Source: Paraburkholderia sp. BL21I4N1
Lineage (GTDB): Bacteria; Pseudomonadota; Gammaproteobacteria; Burkholderiales; Burkholderiaceae
Length of the DNA stretch: 64,000 nucleotides
Assembly (NCBI RefSeq): GCF_002973525.1
Contig: NZ_PVEN01000001.1
Coordinates: forward strand, 186,001-250,000
Reading direction: 5' to 3'
The position numbers and the translations under genes were made by a program. Positions 45,129 to 53,378 of the stretch are shown here, one piece after another. Position 1 is the first letter of the stretch, and each line of letters opens with the position of its first letter. The notes beneath the pieces are model-generated. The model was given only the letters and a program-made list of their open reading frames with translations. It was not told the DNA's origin and made no database searches.

Positions 45129-45203
45129 AAGGAGTAGGGGCGCGCAGTCAATTCTGTCGCGACTGTCGCGAAGAGGGCAGCTACGCAAAGGCGGAGCGAA
45201 CCG

Positions 45204-45650
45204 TTATTTCCGGATCGTCCGCTTGACCGGTGCGGTGAGCTTTTTGCAATTGACGCACAAGCCGAAAAGCACCAATCGTCGCCCCGACACCGCGAATTCG
45301 AATTGCTCCGCGACAGCCTGCTGCCGCGCCTCGATTTCAGCATCGAAGAATTCATGAACGCCGCCGCACGCATTGCAAATTATGTGGTCGTGCGGATTGC
45401 CGTCGTTCAGTTCATAGACCATGCGGCCGTCGCCGAAAGCTACGTTGGACAATAACTGTGCGTCCACCAGTTGAGCCAGAACCCGGTAAACCGTTGCCAG
45501 ACTCATGTTGCGCGAGTCTTCGTTGAGACGAACGTAAACCGCCTCGGCAGCGAGATGTTCGTGAGCGTGCGCCTGAAAAAATTCCAGCACCAGGACGCGA
45601 GGAAACGTGGGGCGCAAACCGGCTCGCTCAAGAATTCTGTGAGTGTTCAT
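45204..45650 (-). CDS. Fur-family metal-dependent regulator
   Basis: A 148-residue ferric-uptake-type repressor. The N-terminal winged helix (RILERAGLRPTFPRVLVLEFFQAHAHEHLAAEAVYVRLNEDSRNMSLATVYRVLAQLVDAQLL) is followed by the dimer/metal domain with HDHIICNACGGVHEFFD and a C-terminal CVNCKK pair, so the structural zinc site (two CxxC) is intact. Its metal (Fe, Zn or Mn) cannot be assigned from this. ATG complementary to 45648-45650. The promoter contains a PmrA-like direct repeat at 45801-45817, so its expression may respond to a two-component system. Confidence 0.9.
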   Translation of the reverse strand: MNTHRILERAGLRPTFPRVLVLEFFQAHAHEHLAAEAVYVRLNEDSRNMSLATVYRVLAQLVDAQLLSNVAFGDGRMVYELNDGNPHDHIICNACGGVHEFFDAEIEARQQAVAEQFEFAVSGRRLVLFGLCVNCKKLTAPVKRTIRK

Positions 45651-45800
45651 GGATTGGGTGGAAACGGAGGGCGGCGGGCGGAAGGCCGCGAGGCCGGACG
45701 ACACATTCAGGGGTGTCGTCGAGTCGAGGAAGTCAGGTGAATACCTTCGCTCCGCGAGCAGGGGGCGAACCGCCAGTGGCCGAACTATGCGTGCCCGCTC

Positions 45801-45817
45801 CTTAAGGGAACCTTAAG
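45801..45817 (-). promoter_or_regulatory. PmrA/QseB-like box upstream of the Fur-family gene
   Basis: Read on the minus strand the site is CTTAAGGTTCCCTTAAG, two CTTAAG repeats separated by exactly five bases, which matches the PmrA box consensus known from enterobacteria. It lies 151 bases upstream of the Fur-family start in the correct orientation. A related repeat, CATAAG-N5-CATAAG, precedes the neighbouring DUF347 gene. Confidence 0.65.
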
Positions 45818-45919
45818 CGACCGTTTCGAACGGCAGAAAGCCGCGCGACGGGAAGCCGCGCGGCAAACTGGTCGGCGATCTGGCGCGATCGGCGCCGGCC
45901 GGTTGAGTCGACGACTTAA

Positions 45920-45937
45920 CCCGATCTTCAGATCGGG
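45920..45937 (-). terminator. Hairpin after the periplasmic-protein gene
   Basis: CCCGATC (45920-45926) and GATCGGG (45931-45937) form a perfect seven-base stem around TTCA, 17 bases beyond the stop of the minus-strand gene at 45954. No pronounced T-run follows on the minus strand. Confidence 0.5.
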
Positions 45938-45953
45938 CGCATTGAGCAGGGCG

Positions 45954-46373
45954 TCAAGCTTTGACGCTCATCCTGTCCATGATCACCAGAAGATCCGCGA
46001 GTGACTGCTTGCATTCGGCCGCATTCGGCGTGCCTGCGCGCAATGCGCTCAGCGCGCGGTCAATGGCTTTGTCGACGGTGTGCCAGTCTGCGGCGGCGCG
46101 TGGCTTCAGCGAGGGCTCGGCATCGTCCCAGGTGAGTTCGAGATCTTTGATGCGCGCTTTGCCGCCCGTGAGATCGCCTTTATCGACCAGAGCCTTGGTG
46201 TCGGCGGCGATCTTGCGGAATGGCGTCAAATCGCCGAGCTTCGAGGTTTTGACCGATTCAGCGGCGTTCGCCGACAACACGCTGAGCCGTCCTGCATCGA
46301 GACGGCCGAAGCTGAGTGCGGAAACGGTGATAAACGAAGCGATGACCGCTTTATTGAGCGTGGCCTGTTTCAT
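45954..46373 (-). CDS. Periplasmic helical protein of unknown function
   Basis: A 139-residue protein. An N-terminal signal peptide of about 37 residues ends near SANAA. The mature part is helical and rich in Ala, Lys and Asp ([66 protein letters not shown]), with one cysteine. No enzyme motif is seen. It is encoded 42 bases downstream of the DUF347 membrane-protein gene and likely cotranscribed under the PmrA-like box at 47299-47315, suggesting an envelope-linked partner of that protein. Confidence 0.75.
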   Translation of the reverse strand: MKQATLNKAVIASFITVSALSFGRLDAGRLSVLSANAAESVKTSKLGDLTPFRKIAADTKALVDKGDLTGGKARIKDLELTWDDAEPSLKPRAAADWHTVDKAIDRALSALRAGTPNAAECKQSLADLLVIMDRMSVKA

Positions 46374-46415
46374 GATGATTCTCGTCTGTTTGATTGGGAT
46401 TGGATGAGTGGCGGA

Positions 46416-47210
46416 CTACTTGGAAGCACGTTTCGAGGCAGGCGTGCTTAAGGTTCGCGCCGCTGTCGCGCTCGCGAAGACGACCAGTACAGCGATCGCG
46501 GTGAGAAAGAGCAGGCTGGTGTTGATGGTGCCGAGTCCGATACCGCCATACGCACGCGATTGGGAAAGCAGGTCGCCAAATGAAGCACCCAGTGGCCGCG
46601 TCAGAATGTAGGCGAGCCAGAACGTCAATACCGGATTGCCGCTGGCGTAATAGAACGTGCTGACTAGCGCGATCAGTGCGCTGAATACCACGACGCCGAT
46701 CAGGAAGCCGAGGCCTAGCGCTTCGGTGGCGAGATCGCCCGCTGCCGTGCCCAAAGCGAAGGTGAACAGCACGGCCGCCCAATAGAAGAGTTCTCTGCGC
46801 GTCGTGTTGATGGTGTGAATCGACAGCGTGCGTTCACTGCGATACCAAAGCCCAAACACGGCGGCAAGCGCCAGCGCGAACGTAATCGTGCTTGCGTACA
46901 GACTCACGCCGAGCTTGTCGGTCAATGCGTCGGTGATCTGTGTGCCGACTACGCTGACCAGCACCACGGTCAGCCAGTAAATCCACGGCACGCATTTGCG
47001 CATGCGAAGCTGCCCCGCGAGCGCGGTCAGCAGCAACGCGAGCATCATGCCGCCGGTCACCGCGGTGCCGAGGCCGACATGCACGGCCAGATAATCCGCG
47101 CCGGTTTCGCCGACGGTGGTGGCCATGATCTTGATCGACCAGAAGACGAGTGTCGCCTCGGGTACTTTGTTGCTCATCGTGGCAACACGATAATTCGAGG
47201 TCTCTAGCAC
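46416..47210 (-). CDS. DUF347 (COG4705) integral membrane protein
   Basis: A 264-residue protein with about eight hydrophobic helices and the repeated DUF347 units: ATLVFWSIKIMATTVGETGADYLAV, YWLTVVLVSVVGTQITDALTDKLG, ELFYWAAVLFTFALGTAAGDLATEALG and PVLTFWLAYILTRPLGASFGDLLS. Function in the family is not established. GTG at 47210 is the best start, since GGGAG lies seven bases upstream; the ATG at 47177 is an alternative without a ribosome site. A CATAAG-N5-CATAAG box lies 89 bases upstream, typical of two-component control. Confidence 0.85.
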   Translation of the reverse strand: MLETSNYRVATMSNKVPEATLVFWSIKIMATTVGETGADYLAVHVGLGTAVTGGMMLALLLTALAGQLRMRKCVPWIYWLTVVLVSVVGTQITDALTDKLGVSLYASTITFALALAAVFGLWYRSERTLSIHTINTTRRELFYWAAVLFTFALGTAAGDLATEALGLGFLIGVVVFSALIALVSTFYYASGNPVLTFWLAYILTRPLGASFGDLLSQSRAYGGIGLGTINTSLLFLTAIAVLVVFASATAARTLSTPASKRASK

Positions 47211-47298
47211 GGTGATTCTCCCATTGATAAGCGCCTGGCGCGACGTGGCGAGTCGCGCGATCACGCTCAGTCAGCGCACCGACTATGCAACGAAGAAC

Positions 47299-47315
47299 CT
47301 TATGCAAACCTTATG
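47299..47315 (-). promoter_or_regulatory. PmrA/QseB-like box upstream of the DUF347 gene
   Basis: On the minus strand the site reads CATAAGGTTTGCATAAG: two CATAAG repeats with a five-base spacer beginning GTT, the same layout as the site upstream of the Fur-family gene. Its distance from the GTG start (89 bases) suits an OmpR-family activator. Confidence 0.65.
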
Positions 47316-47487
47316 TTCGGAAGTGACGGAATCGTTGCTATCCGTGGGTGTTCGCCGACCGGCCTTGATACGCCACGACCGCGTGACACCCGCGCGGCAG
47401 GACATTGTTCAATCGCTATTAACGCGCCGCCCGATATTGCTTAGACTGCGTCTTTAACGCCAATCACTTTTCCACTCCACTCGCCGT

Positions 47488-48219
47488 ATGCCTCGACAGT
47501 CCAATTCGTCGCCGGTTAAACCGCGCAGAGCGCCCAGCCAGGCCCGCTCCGAACGTATGGTCGCCACGCTGCTCGAAGCGGCCGCCCAGGTTCTCGAAAA
47601 CAAGGGGCTCGAAGGTTTCAATACGAACGCGGTGGCGGAGCGCGCCGGTGTCAGCATCGGCTCGCTGTATCAGTACTTCCCGAGCAAAGACGCGCTCACG
47701 TTCGCGCTGATGCAGCGTGAAAGCGAAGGCTTCTATCAGGAGGCGCTGGCCGCACTCGACCACGCTAGCGGACCGGTCGCGCTGGATCATCTGATTGGCG
47801 TATCGGTGCGGCAGCAATTCGCACGGCCTACGCTCGCGCGCCTGCTCGACGTCGAAGAGAGCAGGCCGCACATGCGCGCGGCGCTCTCCACGAAGGGCTC
47901 GATACGCGTCTTGCTGACGGAAATCCTCGCGCGGGACGGCCTGCCGCCGCAAGAGGACACGCTGGTCGCCGCGCGCGATCTGCTGGCTATGATCCGCGGC
48001 CTGGTCGACGCGGCGGGCGAACGCGAAGAAACGGACATGGCCGGACTCATTCGCCGCGTGACGGCCGCCGTATTCGGCTACCTCACGATGATGTCCGCCA
48101 CAGGCACCGCTGCGGCGCCGGATTCTTCGGCTTCGCTCGCGGAAGAATCGCCGCCATCGCAGGATAAACGCGAGCAAGCCCCGCGCAAGAACCCGTCGCG
48201 CACCCGGAAACGCCCGTAG
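47488..48219 (+). CDS. TetR-family transcriptional regulator
   Basis: A 243-residue repressor. The N-terminal HTH reads ERMVATLLEAAAQVLENKGLEGFNTNAVAERAGVSIGSLYQYFPSKDALTFALM. A basic N-terminal arm (about 15 residues) and a long disordered Ser/Pro/Lys-rich C-terminal tail (about 205-243) are unusual additions. The ligand domain is variable, so the inducer is unknown. ATG 47488. Possible targets are its own gene and the VOC protein gene that follows; a TCCGTACGGA palindrome lies at 48294-48303 between them. Confidence 0.88.
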   Translation: MPRQSNSSPVKPRRAPSQARSERMVATLLEAAAQVLENKGLEGFNTNAVAERAGVSIGSLYQYFPSKDALTFALMQRESEGFYQEALAALDHASGPVALDHLIGVSVRQQFARPTLARLLDVEESRPHMRAALSTKGSIRVLLTEILARDGLPPQEDTLVAARDLLAMIRGLVDAAGEREETDMAGLIRRVTAAVFGYLTMMSATGTAAAPDSSASLAEESPPSQDKREQAPRKNPSRTRKRP

Positions 48220-48293
48220 CACGGGCCTGAGCGACCATCGGAACAGGTCAGGGCGACGCGAGTATTGAACGCGAGCTTTTACTCGTAACATTC

Positions 48294-48303
48294 TCCGTAC
48301 GGA
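48294..48303. promoter_or_regulatory. Short palindrome before the VOC gene
   Basis: TCCGTACGGA is a perfect ten-base palindrome 34 bases upstream of the VOC-protein ATG. It could be an operator for the TetR-family protein encoded just upstream. Its short length makes the call weak. Confidence 0.35.
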
Positions 48304-48337
48304 ACGCAACGAGCGATCCGCATCAACGGAGATCGAC

Positions 48338-48739
48338 ATGACCGATAGCACCACCATGAAGCTCAATCACATGAGCTTCCCCTCGTCCGACGTTAGCGCG
48401 ACGGCGACCTTCTTCGAACAGCATCTCGGCTGCACGGTGGCCGGCCGGCACGGGAGCTGGATTCTCAAACGCCCCGGTTTCGACATCGTGATCGAAGACG
48501 CCGCTGACCATTTGGTTGCATGGCCGCACAACTTTCACATCGGCTTCGAACTGGGCACTCTCGACGACGTGCGCGCGCTCTACGACCGCATGGCCACGGC
48601 CGGCGTCGTGATGAAAACCGGCGTGTTCAAACACGAGCGCGGCTCGCGGTTTTTCTGTGAAGTACCCGGCGGCGTACTCGTCGAAATCAATACCCGATCG
48701 GACGCCGATGAACAGTTTCGCGGCACCTTCGACCGTTGA
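48338..48739 (+). CDS. Glyoxalase/bleomycin-resistance (VOC) superfamily protein
   Basis: A 133-residue VOC-fold protein. It has two beta-alpha-beta-beta-beta modules with candidate metal ligands His11 (LNHMSF), a second His in HNFHIGFEL and Glu near residue 121 in GVLVEINTR. Such proteins act as lactoylglutathione lyases, ring-cleaving dioxygenases, or binding proteins for antibiotics; the sequence alone does not separate these. It lies between a TetR gene and an NAD(P)-binding SDR gene, all on the plus strand. ATG 48338 has GGAGAT upstream. Confidence 0.85.
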   Translation: MTDSTTMKLNHMSFPSSDVSATATFFEQHLGCTVAGRHGSWILKRPGFDIVIEDAADHLVAWPHNFHIGFELGTLDDVRALYDRMATAGVVMKTGVFKHERGSRFFCEVPGGVLVEINTRSDADEQFRGTFDR

Positions 48740-48798
48740 CATCTTCAATCGCATTTCCGCCGTAGCCCATGGCCGCGCGGAAGTGCAGGAGCTTTAGC

Positions 48799-49671
48799 AT
48801 GCAAGTATTCGTAACCGGAGCCACCGGATGGGTTGGATCCGCCGTGGTCCGTGAGTTGCTGGACGCCGGCCACGGTGTGACGGGCCTTGTCCGTTCCGAT
48901 GACAAGGCGGCCGCGCTGGCCGCGACCGGCGCGCGGGTTGTTCGCGGCACGCTCGACAATCTCGATGTGTTGCACGGCGCCGCGTCGGCGGCAGATGCAG
49001 TGATTCATACCGCTTTCAATCACGACTTCTCCAAATTCGTCGAGAACGCCGAGCAGGAACGGCGCGCAATCGAGGCATTCGGAAGCGCGTTGCAAGGCTC
49101 GGACCGCCCGCTTCTCGTGACCTCGGGACTCGCGCACATTGCATCAGGCCGTGCCGCGACCGAAGCGGACGTGCCCGATCCGTCGTTTCCTCGCCAGTCC
49201 GAGGCCACGGCGAGAGCGCTGGCGGAGCGCGGCGTGCGTGCCGCGACGGTCCGTCTCGCGCCGTCGGTTCATGGCACCGGCGACCATGGTTTCGTCCCGA
49301 TGCTGATCCGCATGGCGCGCGAGACGGGTGTGTCCGCCTATCTCTGCGAAGGCCTGAATCGCTGGGGCGGCGTGCATCGACTCGATGCCGCGCGTGTTTA
49401 CCGGCTGGCGGTCGAACAGGGTGTGACCGAGTCCGTCTACCATGCGGTCGCGGACGAGGGCGTGTTGTTCAAGGATCTCGCCGAGGTGATTGGACGCCGG
49501 CTCGGTGTGCCGGTCGAATCGCGTGGCCGCGAGCACTTCGGCTGGTTCGCGGGCTTCGTCGGTGCGGACATGGCCGGCGTCAGCGCGCGCACGCGCTCGT
49601 TGCTCGGCTGGTCGCCGACCGGTCCGGATCTGCTCACCGATATCGATCAACCCGGGTACTACACCGTCTGA
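48799..49671 (+). CDS. NAD(P)-dependent extended/atypical SDR
   Basis: A 290-residue Rossmann-fold protein beginning MQVFVTGATGWVGSAVVRELLDAGHGVTGLVRSDDKAAAL, the extended-SDR nucleotide motif. The central HTAFNHDFSKF and VTSGLAHIASGRAATEAD segments and VYHAVADEGVLFKDLAEVIGRRLGVP mark it as a nucleotide-sugar-epimerase-like reductase. The substrate is unknown. ATG 48799 follows AGGAG; it is 59 bases downstream of the VOC gene and may form a small operon with it. Confidence 0.85.
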   Translation: MQVFVTGATGWVGSAVVRELLDAGHGVTGLVRSDDKAAALAATGARVVRGTLDNLDVLHGAASAADAVIHTAFNHDFSKFVENAEQERRAIEAFGSALQGSDRPLLVTSGLAHIASGRAATEADVPDPSFPRQSEATARALAERGVRAATVRLAPSVHGTGDHGFVPMLIRMARETGVSAYLCEGLNRWGGVHRLDAARVYRLAVEQGVTESVYHAVADEGVLFKDLAEVIGRRLGVPVESRGREHFGWFAGFVGADMAGVSARTRSLLGWSPTGPDLLTDIDQPGYYTV

Positions 49672-49780
49672 CCACGTGGCGCGGCGGCTGGCATGCCGCT
49701 TTGCGCCACACCATGCCTGGCCGCCGTTCGGCAGATCCCAAAGATTCTTCAAACAGCCCACAATATCCGCGATCCTGAAA

Positions 49781-49792
49781 CGTCTTCAGACG
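49781..49792 (+). promoter_or_regulatory. Palindrome abutting the ECF sigma start codon
   Basis: CGTCT-TC-AGACG is a perfect palindrome ending one base before ATG 49794, where a ribosome site would be expected but none is visible. A hairpin here could restrict initiation. Alternatively translation starts at ATG 49821. Confidence 0.35.
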
Positions 49793-49793
49793 C

Positions 49794-50375
49794 ATGGAAC
49801 CGCAGCCCACCCCGACCACGATGAAAGACCGAGATAGCGATATCACCGCGACTGTGGTGCGTGAGCGCATGAAGCTCGGGAATTTTATCCGGCGTCGTGT
49901 GCGCGATCCGGGCGAGGCCGAGGACATCTTGCAGGACGTCTTCTACGAATTCGTGCAGGCGTACCGGCTCCCCGCTCCCATCGAGCAGGCGAGCGCGTGG
50001 TTGTTTCGCGCGGCGCGTAATCGCATCATCGACCGTTTTCGCAAGAAGAAAGAGCAACCGCTATCGGAACTCGTCGACGACGGAGATGAGGCCGATTACG
50101 AGTATCGACTCGATCTCGCGCTGCCCGCACACGACGCGGGTCCGGAAGCGCTGTACGCGCGTGCCGCATTGCTTGAAACCTTGCAGGACGCACTCGACGA
50201 ATTACCGCCCAATCAACGCGACGTATTCATCGCCCACGAACTGGATGGGCGCACGTTCAAGGATATGGCAGCGGAAACGGGGGTTGCGATCAACACCCTG
50301 CTGGCGCGCAAACGCTATGCGGTGTTGCATTTGCGCGCCCGTCTGCAAGTGGTTTATGACGAACTGGATCTTTAA
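49794..50375 (+). CDS. ECF RNA polymerase sigma factor
   Basis: A 193-residue sigma-70 family protein. Region 2 reads LGNFIRRRVRDPGEAEDILQDVFYEFVQAYRLPAPIEQASAWLFRAARNRIIDRFRKKK, and region 4 reads ETLQDALDELPPNQRDVFIAHELDGRTFKDMAAETGVAINTLLARKRYAVLHLRARL. No region 3 is present, as in all ECF factors. No anti-sigma gene follows; instead a small membrane protein (13 bases later) and a ferredoxin gene are cotranscribed. The sigma factor could be controlled by that membrane protein or by its own synthesis. Confidence 0.9.
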   Translation: MEPQPTPTTMKDRDSDITATVVRERMKLGNFIRRRVRDPGEAEDILQDVFYEFVQAYRLPAPIEQASAWLFRAARNRIIDRFRKKKEQPLSELVDDGDEADYEYRLDLALPAHDAGPEALYARAALLETLQDALDELPPNQRDVFIAHELDGRTFKDMAAETGVAINTLLARKRYAVLHLRARLQVVYDELDL

Positions 50376-50387
50376 AGGAGTCGACGG

Positions 50388-50699
50388 ATGAAATCTCGAA
50401 TCAAATGTATTGCGCTGGTGCCGCTCGTGGTGGTGGGCGTCGCCGTGCTCGGATGGGCGGTGATGACGTTGTGGAATTGGGTGGTGCCGGCACTGTTCGT
50501 CGGCGCTCGTCTGATCGACTTCTGGCACGCATTGGGTCTGCTGGTATTGAGCCGCATTCTGTTCGGCGGTTTTCGCGGGCACGGTGGCGGTTGGCGCGAA
50601 CGGCGGCATTGGCGCAAATGGCAGGCTATGACGCCTGAAGAACGCGAACAATTCCAGGCAACCTGGCAAACCCGTTTCGGCCGACGCAAGGGAGAATGA
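50388..50699 (+). CDS. Small membrane protein in ECF sigma operon
   Basis: A 103-residue protein with two closely spaced hydrophobic segments (about 7-29 and 34-57), a Gly/His-rich junction (GGFRGHGGGWRERRHWRKW) and a C-terminal acidic amphipathic helix MTPEEREQFQATWQTRFGRR. The layout (membrane anchor plus MTPEER-type helix) is also common in small proteins encoded beside ECF sigma genes, where an anti-sigma role has been considered, but it lacks the zinc-binding anti-sigma motif. It lies 12 bases after the sigma gene; ATG 50388. Confidence 0.75.
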   Translation: MKSRIKCIALVPLVVVGVAVLGWAVMTLWNWVVPALFVGARLIDFWHALGLLVLSRILFGGFRGHGGGWRERRHWRKWQAMTPEEREQFQATWQTRFGRRKGE

Positions 50700-50701
50700 G
50701 C

Positions 50702-50998
50702 ATGCGCCAGAAAGCGACGGCCGAGTGCAAGCAGGACGCGGGGGTGATCGTGCCCGTGGTCGACCTGCGCCGCTGTGAAGGTAAGGGGGACTGTCTTGAA
50801 GTGTGTCCCGAGAACGTGTTCGAGATCCGGCGGATCGACGACGCCGACTACAAGAAACTCGGCGCAATGAATCGCTTCAAGCTGCGGGTGCATGGCATGA
50901 AAGTGGCCTACACGCCGAACGCCGACGCGTGCCGTTCGTGCGGACTCTGCGTGACGGCCTGTCCCGAACGCGCGATCAAACTGGCCAGAGCGTCGTAG
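50702..50998 (+). CDS. Two-cluster ferredoxin, probable [3Fe-4S][4Fe-4S] type
   Basis: A 98-residue ferredoxin. The second binding motif C77-R-S-C80-G-L-C83-V-T-A-C87-P is complete. The first reads C25-E-G-K-G-D-C31-L-E-V-C35-P, with Lys28 where a second cysteine is expected, so the first site likely holds a [3Fe-4S] cluster. About 40 residues separate the motifs. ATG 50702 is chosen (GGGAG seven bases upstream); ATG 50696 overlaps the previous stop. It transfers electrons to an unidentified partner. Location in a sigma-factor operon suggests a redox-linked stress response. Confidence 0.88.
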   Translation: MRQKATAECKQDAGVIVPVVDLRRCEGKGDCLEVCPENVFEIRRIDDADYKKLGAMNRFKLRVHGMKVAYTPNADACRSCGLCVTACPERAIKLARAS

Positions 50999-51410
50999 TT
51001 GGCATCACGCAAGCGTCTTTCCTGTCGATTCGCTGTCAATACATCTAGCCGATAGACACATCTGGCACACGTACCCGGTCGATACAGCCATCGCTGTGTC
51101 AGGTTCGTGCCATCTAAACCGCGTATGCCCGAAACCGTGCATGCGCAACCAATTGGTTCGGAATCTTGGAGAACGCACAGCCGGCTTCTAGCCGGCTGTT
51201 TCCATTGGTGACTACTATCCGCACGTCAGGACGAATTTATTCCAGTGAATCGAATAGGCAGTTGAGCTTGACATCTTTATCTTCCAGAATGGCCGTTCGG
51301 CCACTCTCCATCTCATTGTCCCAATGCGCGGTTCCCACAGCTGAATCAACCCGATTCATTGTGTTTACGTAATAATCGCGCAGCATACCGATCCACTTAC
51401 CAACAAAAAT
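50999..51410. other. 412-base gap with palindrome and terminator-like hairpin
   Basis: No gene is seen. It holds a perfect palindrome AACCAATTGGTT (51147-51158) and, directly after it, a hairpin at 51178-51198. The remainder is moderate-GC DNA leading to the GGDEF/EAL gene. Confidence 0.55.
51178..51198 (+). terminator. Rho-independent-like hairpin
   Basis: CAGCCGGC (51178-51185) pairs with GCCGGCTG (51191-51198) around TTCTA, eight perfect pairs plus an A-T closing pair, followed by TTT. It lies 180 bases after the ferredoxin stop, and probably ends that operon. Confidence 0.65.
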
Positions 51411-53354
51411 GTGCAGGTCATGGCTTTCAGCGAACCAAGGTCTCCGTTTTTTAAGTGGATCGTCTCTTCCGCTCAGAACCTGAGCGCGGACAATCGGCAG
51501 GTACTGCTTGCCAATCTTTTCACACGCACCGCGTCGATCATATTCGCGTCGATCTGTGAAATCAGCGTGTGCGCAACGGCGTTCTACCTTTATCCGAGCG
51601 CACTTTACGCCGGCTGGGGCATCGCTGTCGTCGCGTTACTGATTGCCCGCCTCGCGCTAATCTGGTTGAACTGCACCCGGAGCGCGCGCGGCCAGCCGAC
51701 TCCAACTTCCGCGTTTCTATTCGCGAGCCTGCTCTGGAGTGCGCTATTTGGATTCGGCACATTGCTCTGCAATACGAGCGGAGACGCGACGCTCTTCCTG
51801 CTCGGAAACGTTTGCGCTGTCGGTGTGATCGGCGGTCTGGCGGGACGCAATGCTGGCACGCCTCGGCTCGTGCTATTGCAGATTACATTCATTCTCGGAC
51901 TGCTGGGTGTGGGGGCGGCGCTGTCGCCCGGCTCCGGCAAACTCGTGTTGCTGTTTCAGGCGCCATTCTGCGCCGCCGGATTTTTCACGGTGGCGCTACG
52001 CAGCAATCGCGATACGGTGGCCTTGCTGCTGGCGCGCGAAAACAGTCATCGGCTTGCGCGTCAGGACAGTCTCACGGGCCTGCCGAATCGCGCACGGCTC
52101 AGCGAGTTGCTGCTGGAGCGCACCGAATTGGGCGCGCTACGCGAAGATCAACAATTCGCGGTTCTGCTGATCGATCTGGACGGTTTCAAGGCGATCAACG
52201 ACAGCCTGGGTCATGCGGCGGGCGATCAGATCCTTCAGGAAGCCGCGATCCGCCTGCGCGAAGTCCTGCCGGGCGGCGATCTCGTCGGACGGCTGGCGGG
52301 CGACGAGTTCGTCGCTATTTCAGACGCAACGGGGCAAGCGCGCGACGTGCGTATCCTGGCGGATCGCATTGTCAAAACACTGGCACGCCCGTTCGCTTTG
52401 CGTGAGGCGCTGGTGCATATCGGCGCGAGCGTGGGCGTCTCGCTCTATCCGGAACACGCGAAAACCGGGCCGCAATTGCTGATCTGCGCCGACCGCGCGT
52501 TGTATTCGGTCAAACGCAACGGCAAAAGCGCTTTCGCGTTGTTCGACGCCGGCAAGCACGCGTCGGACGAGAGTCTGAGCCTGCTTCGCAGTGATCTGGA
52601 AGGCGCGCTGCAGTCGTATAGCGGTTTGCGCATGGAGTACCAGCCGATTGTCGATCTCAGTAGCGGCGCCGTGTCCGGCCGCGAAGCGCTGATTCGCTGG
52701 ACGCATCCCACTCGCGGCGAACTGCCGCCTTCCGCATTCATTCCGACTGCCGAGCGTACCGGGCTGATTCTCGCCTTGGGCGAATGGGCGTTGCTGCAAT
52801 CGTGCAAGGAAGCCGTGACCTGGCAGGATAAGGTCACGGTCGCCGTGAATGTGTCACCGGTGCAATTGCGGGAGGAGTCGTTTGCGTCGAGTGTGGCTGC
52901 AATTCTTCGTAAAACGAAGCTGCCGCCCGTGCGATTGAATATCGAGGTCACGGAAACCGTGCTGCTGAATGACGACATCGTCACGCGGCGCAACGTCGCG
53001 AGGCTGCGCGCATTGGGTATTGGACTCGCGCTCGACGACTTCGGCACCGGCTTCTCGACCATGTCGACGCTCGTACGCTTCTCGTTCGACAAGCTGAAGA
53101 TCGACAGCTCCTTCGTCAAGGAGTCGGTGCATCGCCGCGAATCCGCCGCGGTGGTTCGCGGGATCGTTGCATTGGCACGCGAAATCGGCATTCCCACCAC
53201 GGCGGAAGGTATCGAGACGCAGGAGCAGTTGGACTTCGTGCGGGTGTGCGGTTGCACGCACGCTCAGGGCTTTCTGCTCGGCCGACCGGTGCGCGGCAGC
53301 GATATCGCGCGAATCGACGAAGCGGTTATCGCTCATTCAGCGGATAAGGAGTAA
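51411..53354 (+). CDS. Membrane GGDEF/EAL protein (cyclic-di-GMP turnover)
   Basis: A 647-residue protein. Five or six hydrophobic segments lie at about 35-200. The GGDEF domain (about 215-375) reads DSLTGLPNRARLSELL and has GRLAGDEFVAISD, an AGDEF variant of the signature, so cyclase activity is possible but less certain. The EAL domain (about 400-640) retains GREALIRW, NIEVTETVLL, LDDFGTGFSTMSTL, FDKLKIDSSFVKE and TTAEGIETQEQLDF, so phosphodiesterase activity is likely. Start is GTG 51411 or ATG 51420; no strong ribosome site is visible. It would tune biofilm or motility through c-di-GMP. Confidence 0.9.
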   Translation: MQVMAFSEPRSPFFKWIVSSAQNLSADNRQVLLANLFTRTASIIFASICEISVCATAFYLYPSALYAGWGIAVVALLIARLALIWLNCTRSARGQPTPTSAFLFASLLWSALFGFGTLLCNTSGDATLFLLGNVCAVGVIGGLAGRNAGTPRLVLLQITFILGLLGVGAALSPGSGKLVLLFQAPFCAAGFFTVALRSNRDTVALLLARENSHRLARQDSLTGLPNRARLSELLLERTELGALREDQQFAVLLIDLDGFKAINDSLGHAAGDQILQEAAIRLREVLPGGDLVGRLAGDEFVAISDATGQARDVRILADRIVKTLARPFALREALVHIGASVGVSLYPEHAKTGPQLLICADRALYSVKRNGKSAFALFDAGKHASDESLSLLRSDLEGALQSYSGLRMEYQPIVDLSSGAVSGREALIRWTHPTRGELPPSAFIPTAERTGLILALGEWALLQSCKEAVTWQDKVTVAVNVSPVQLREESFASSVAAILRKTKLPPVRLNIEVTETVLLNDDIVTRRNVARLRALGIGLALDDFGTGFSTMSTLVRFSFDKLKIDSSFVKESVHRRESAAVVRGIVALAREIGIPTTAEGIETQEQLDFVRVCGCTHAQGFLLGRPVRGSDIARIDEAVIAHSADKE

Positions 53355-53378
53355 GCGGCAGCAGATTTTTACGCCGCC

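Larger units (their letters stand above)
45651..45953. other. 303-base promoter region of the Fur-family gene
   Basis: No gene is present. It contains a PmrA-like direct repeat (45801-45817) and a hairpin of CCCGATC/GATCGGG (45920-45937), which would terminate the upstream minus-strand gene. No classical Fur box was seen. Confidence 0.6.
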
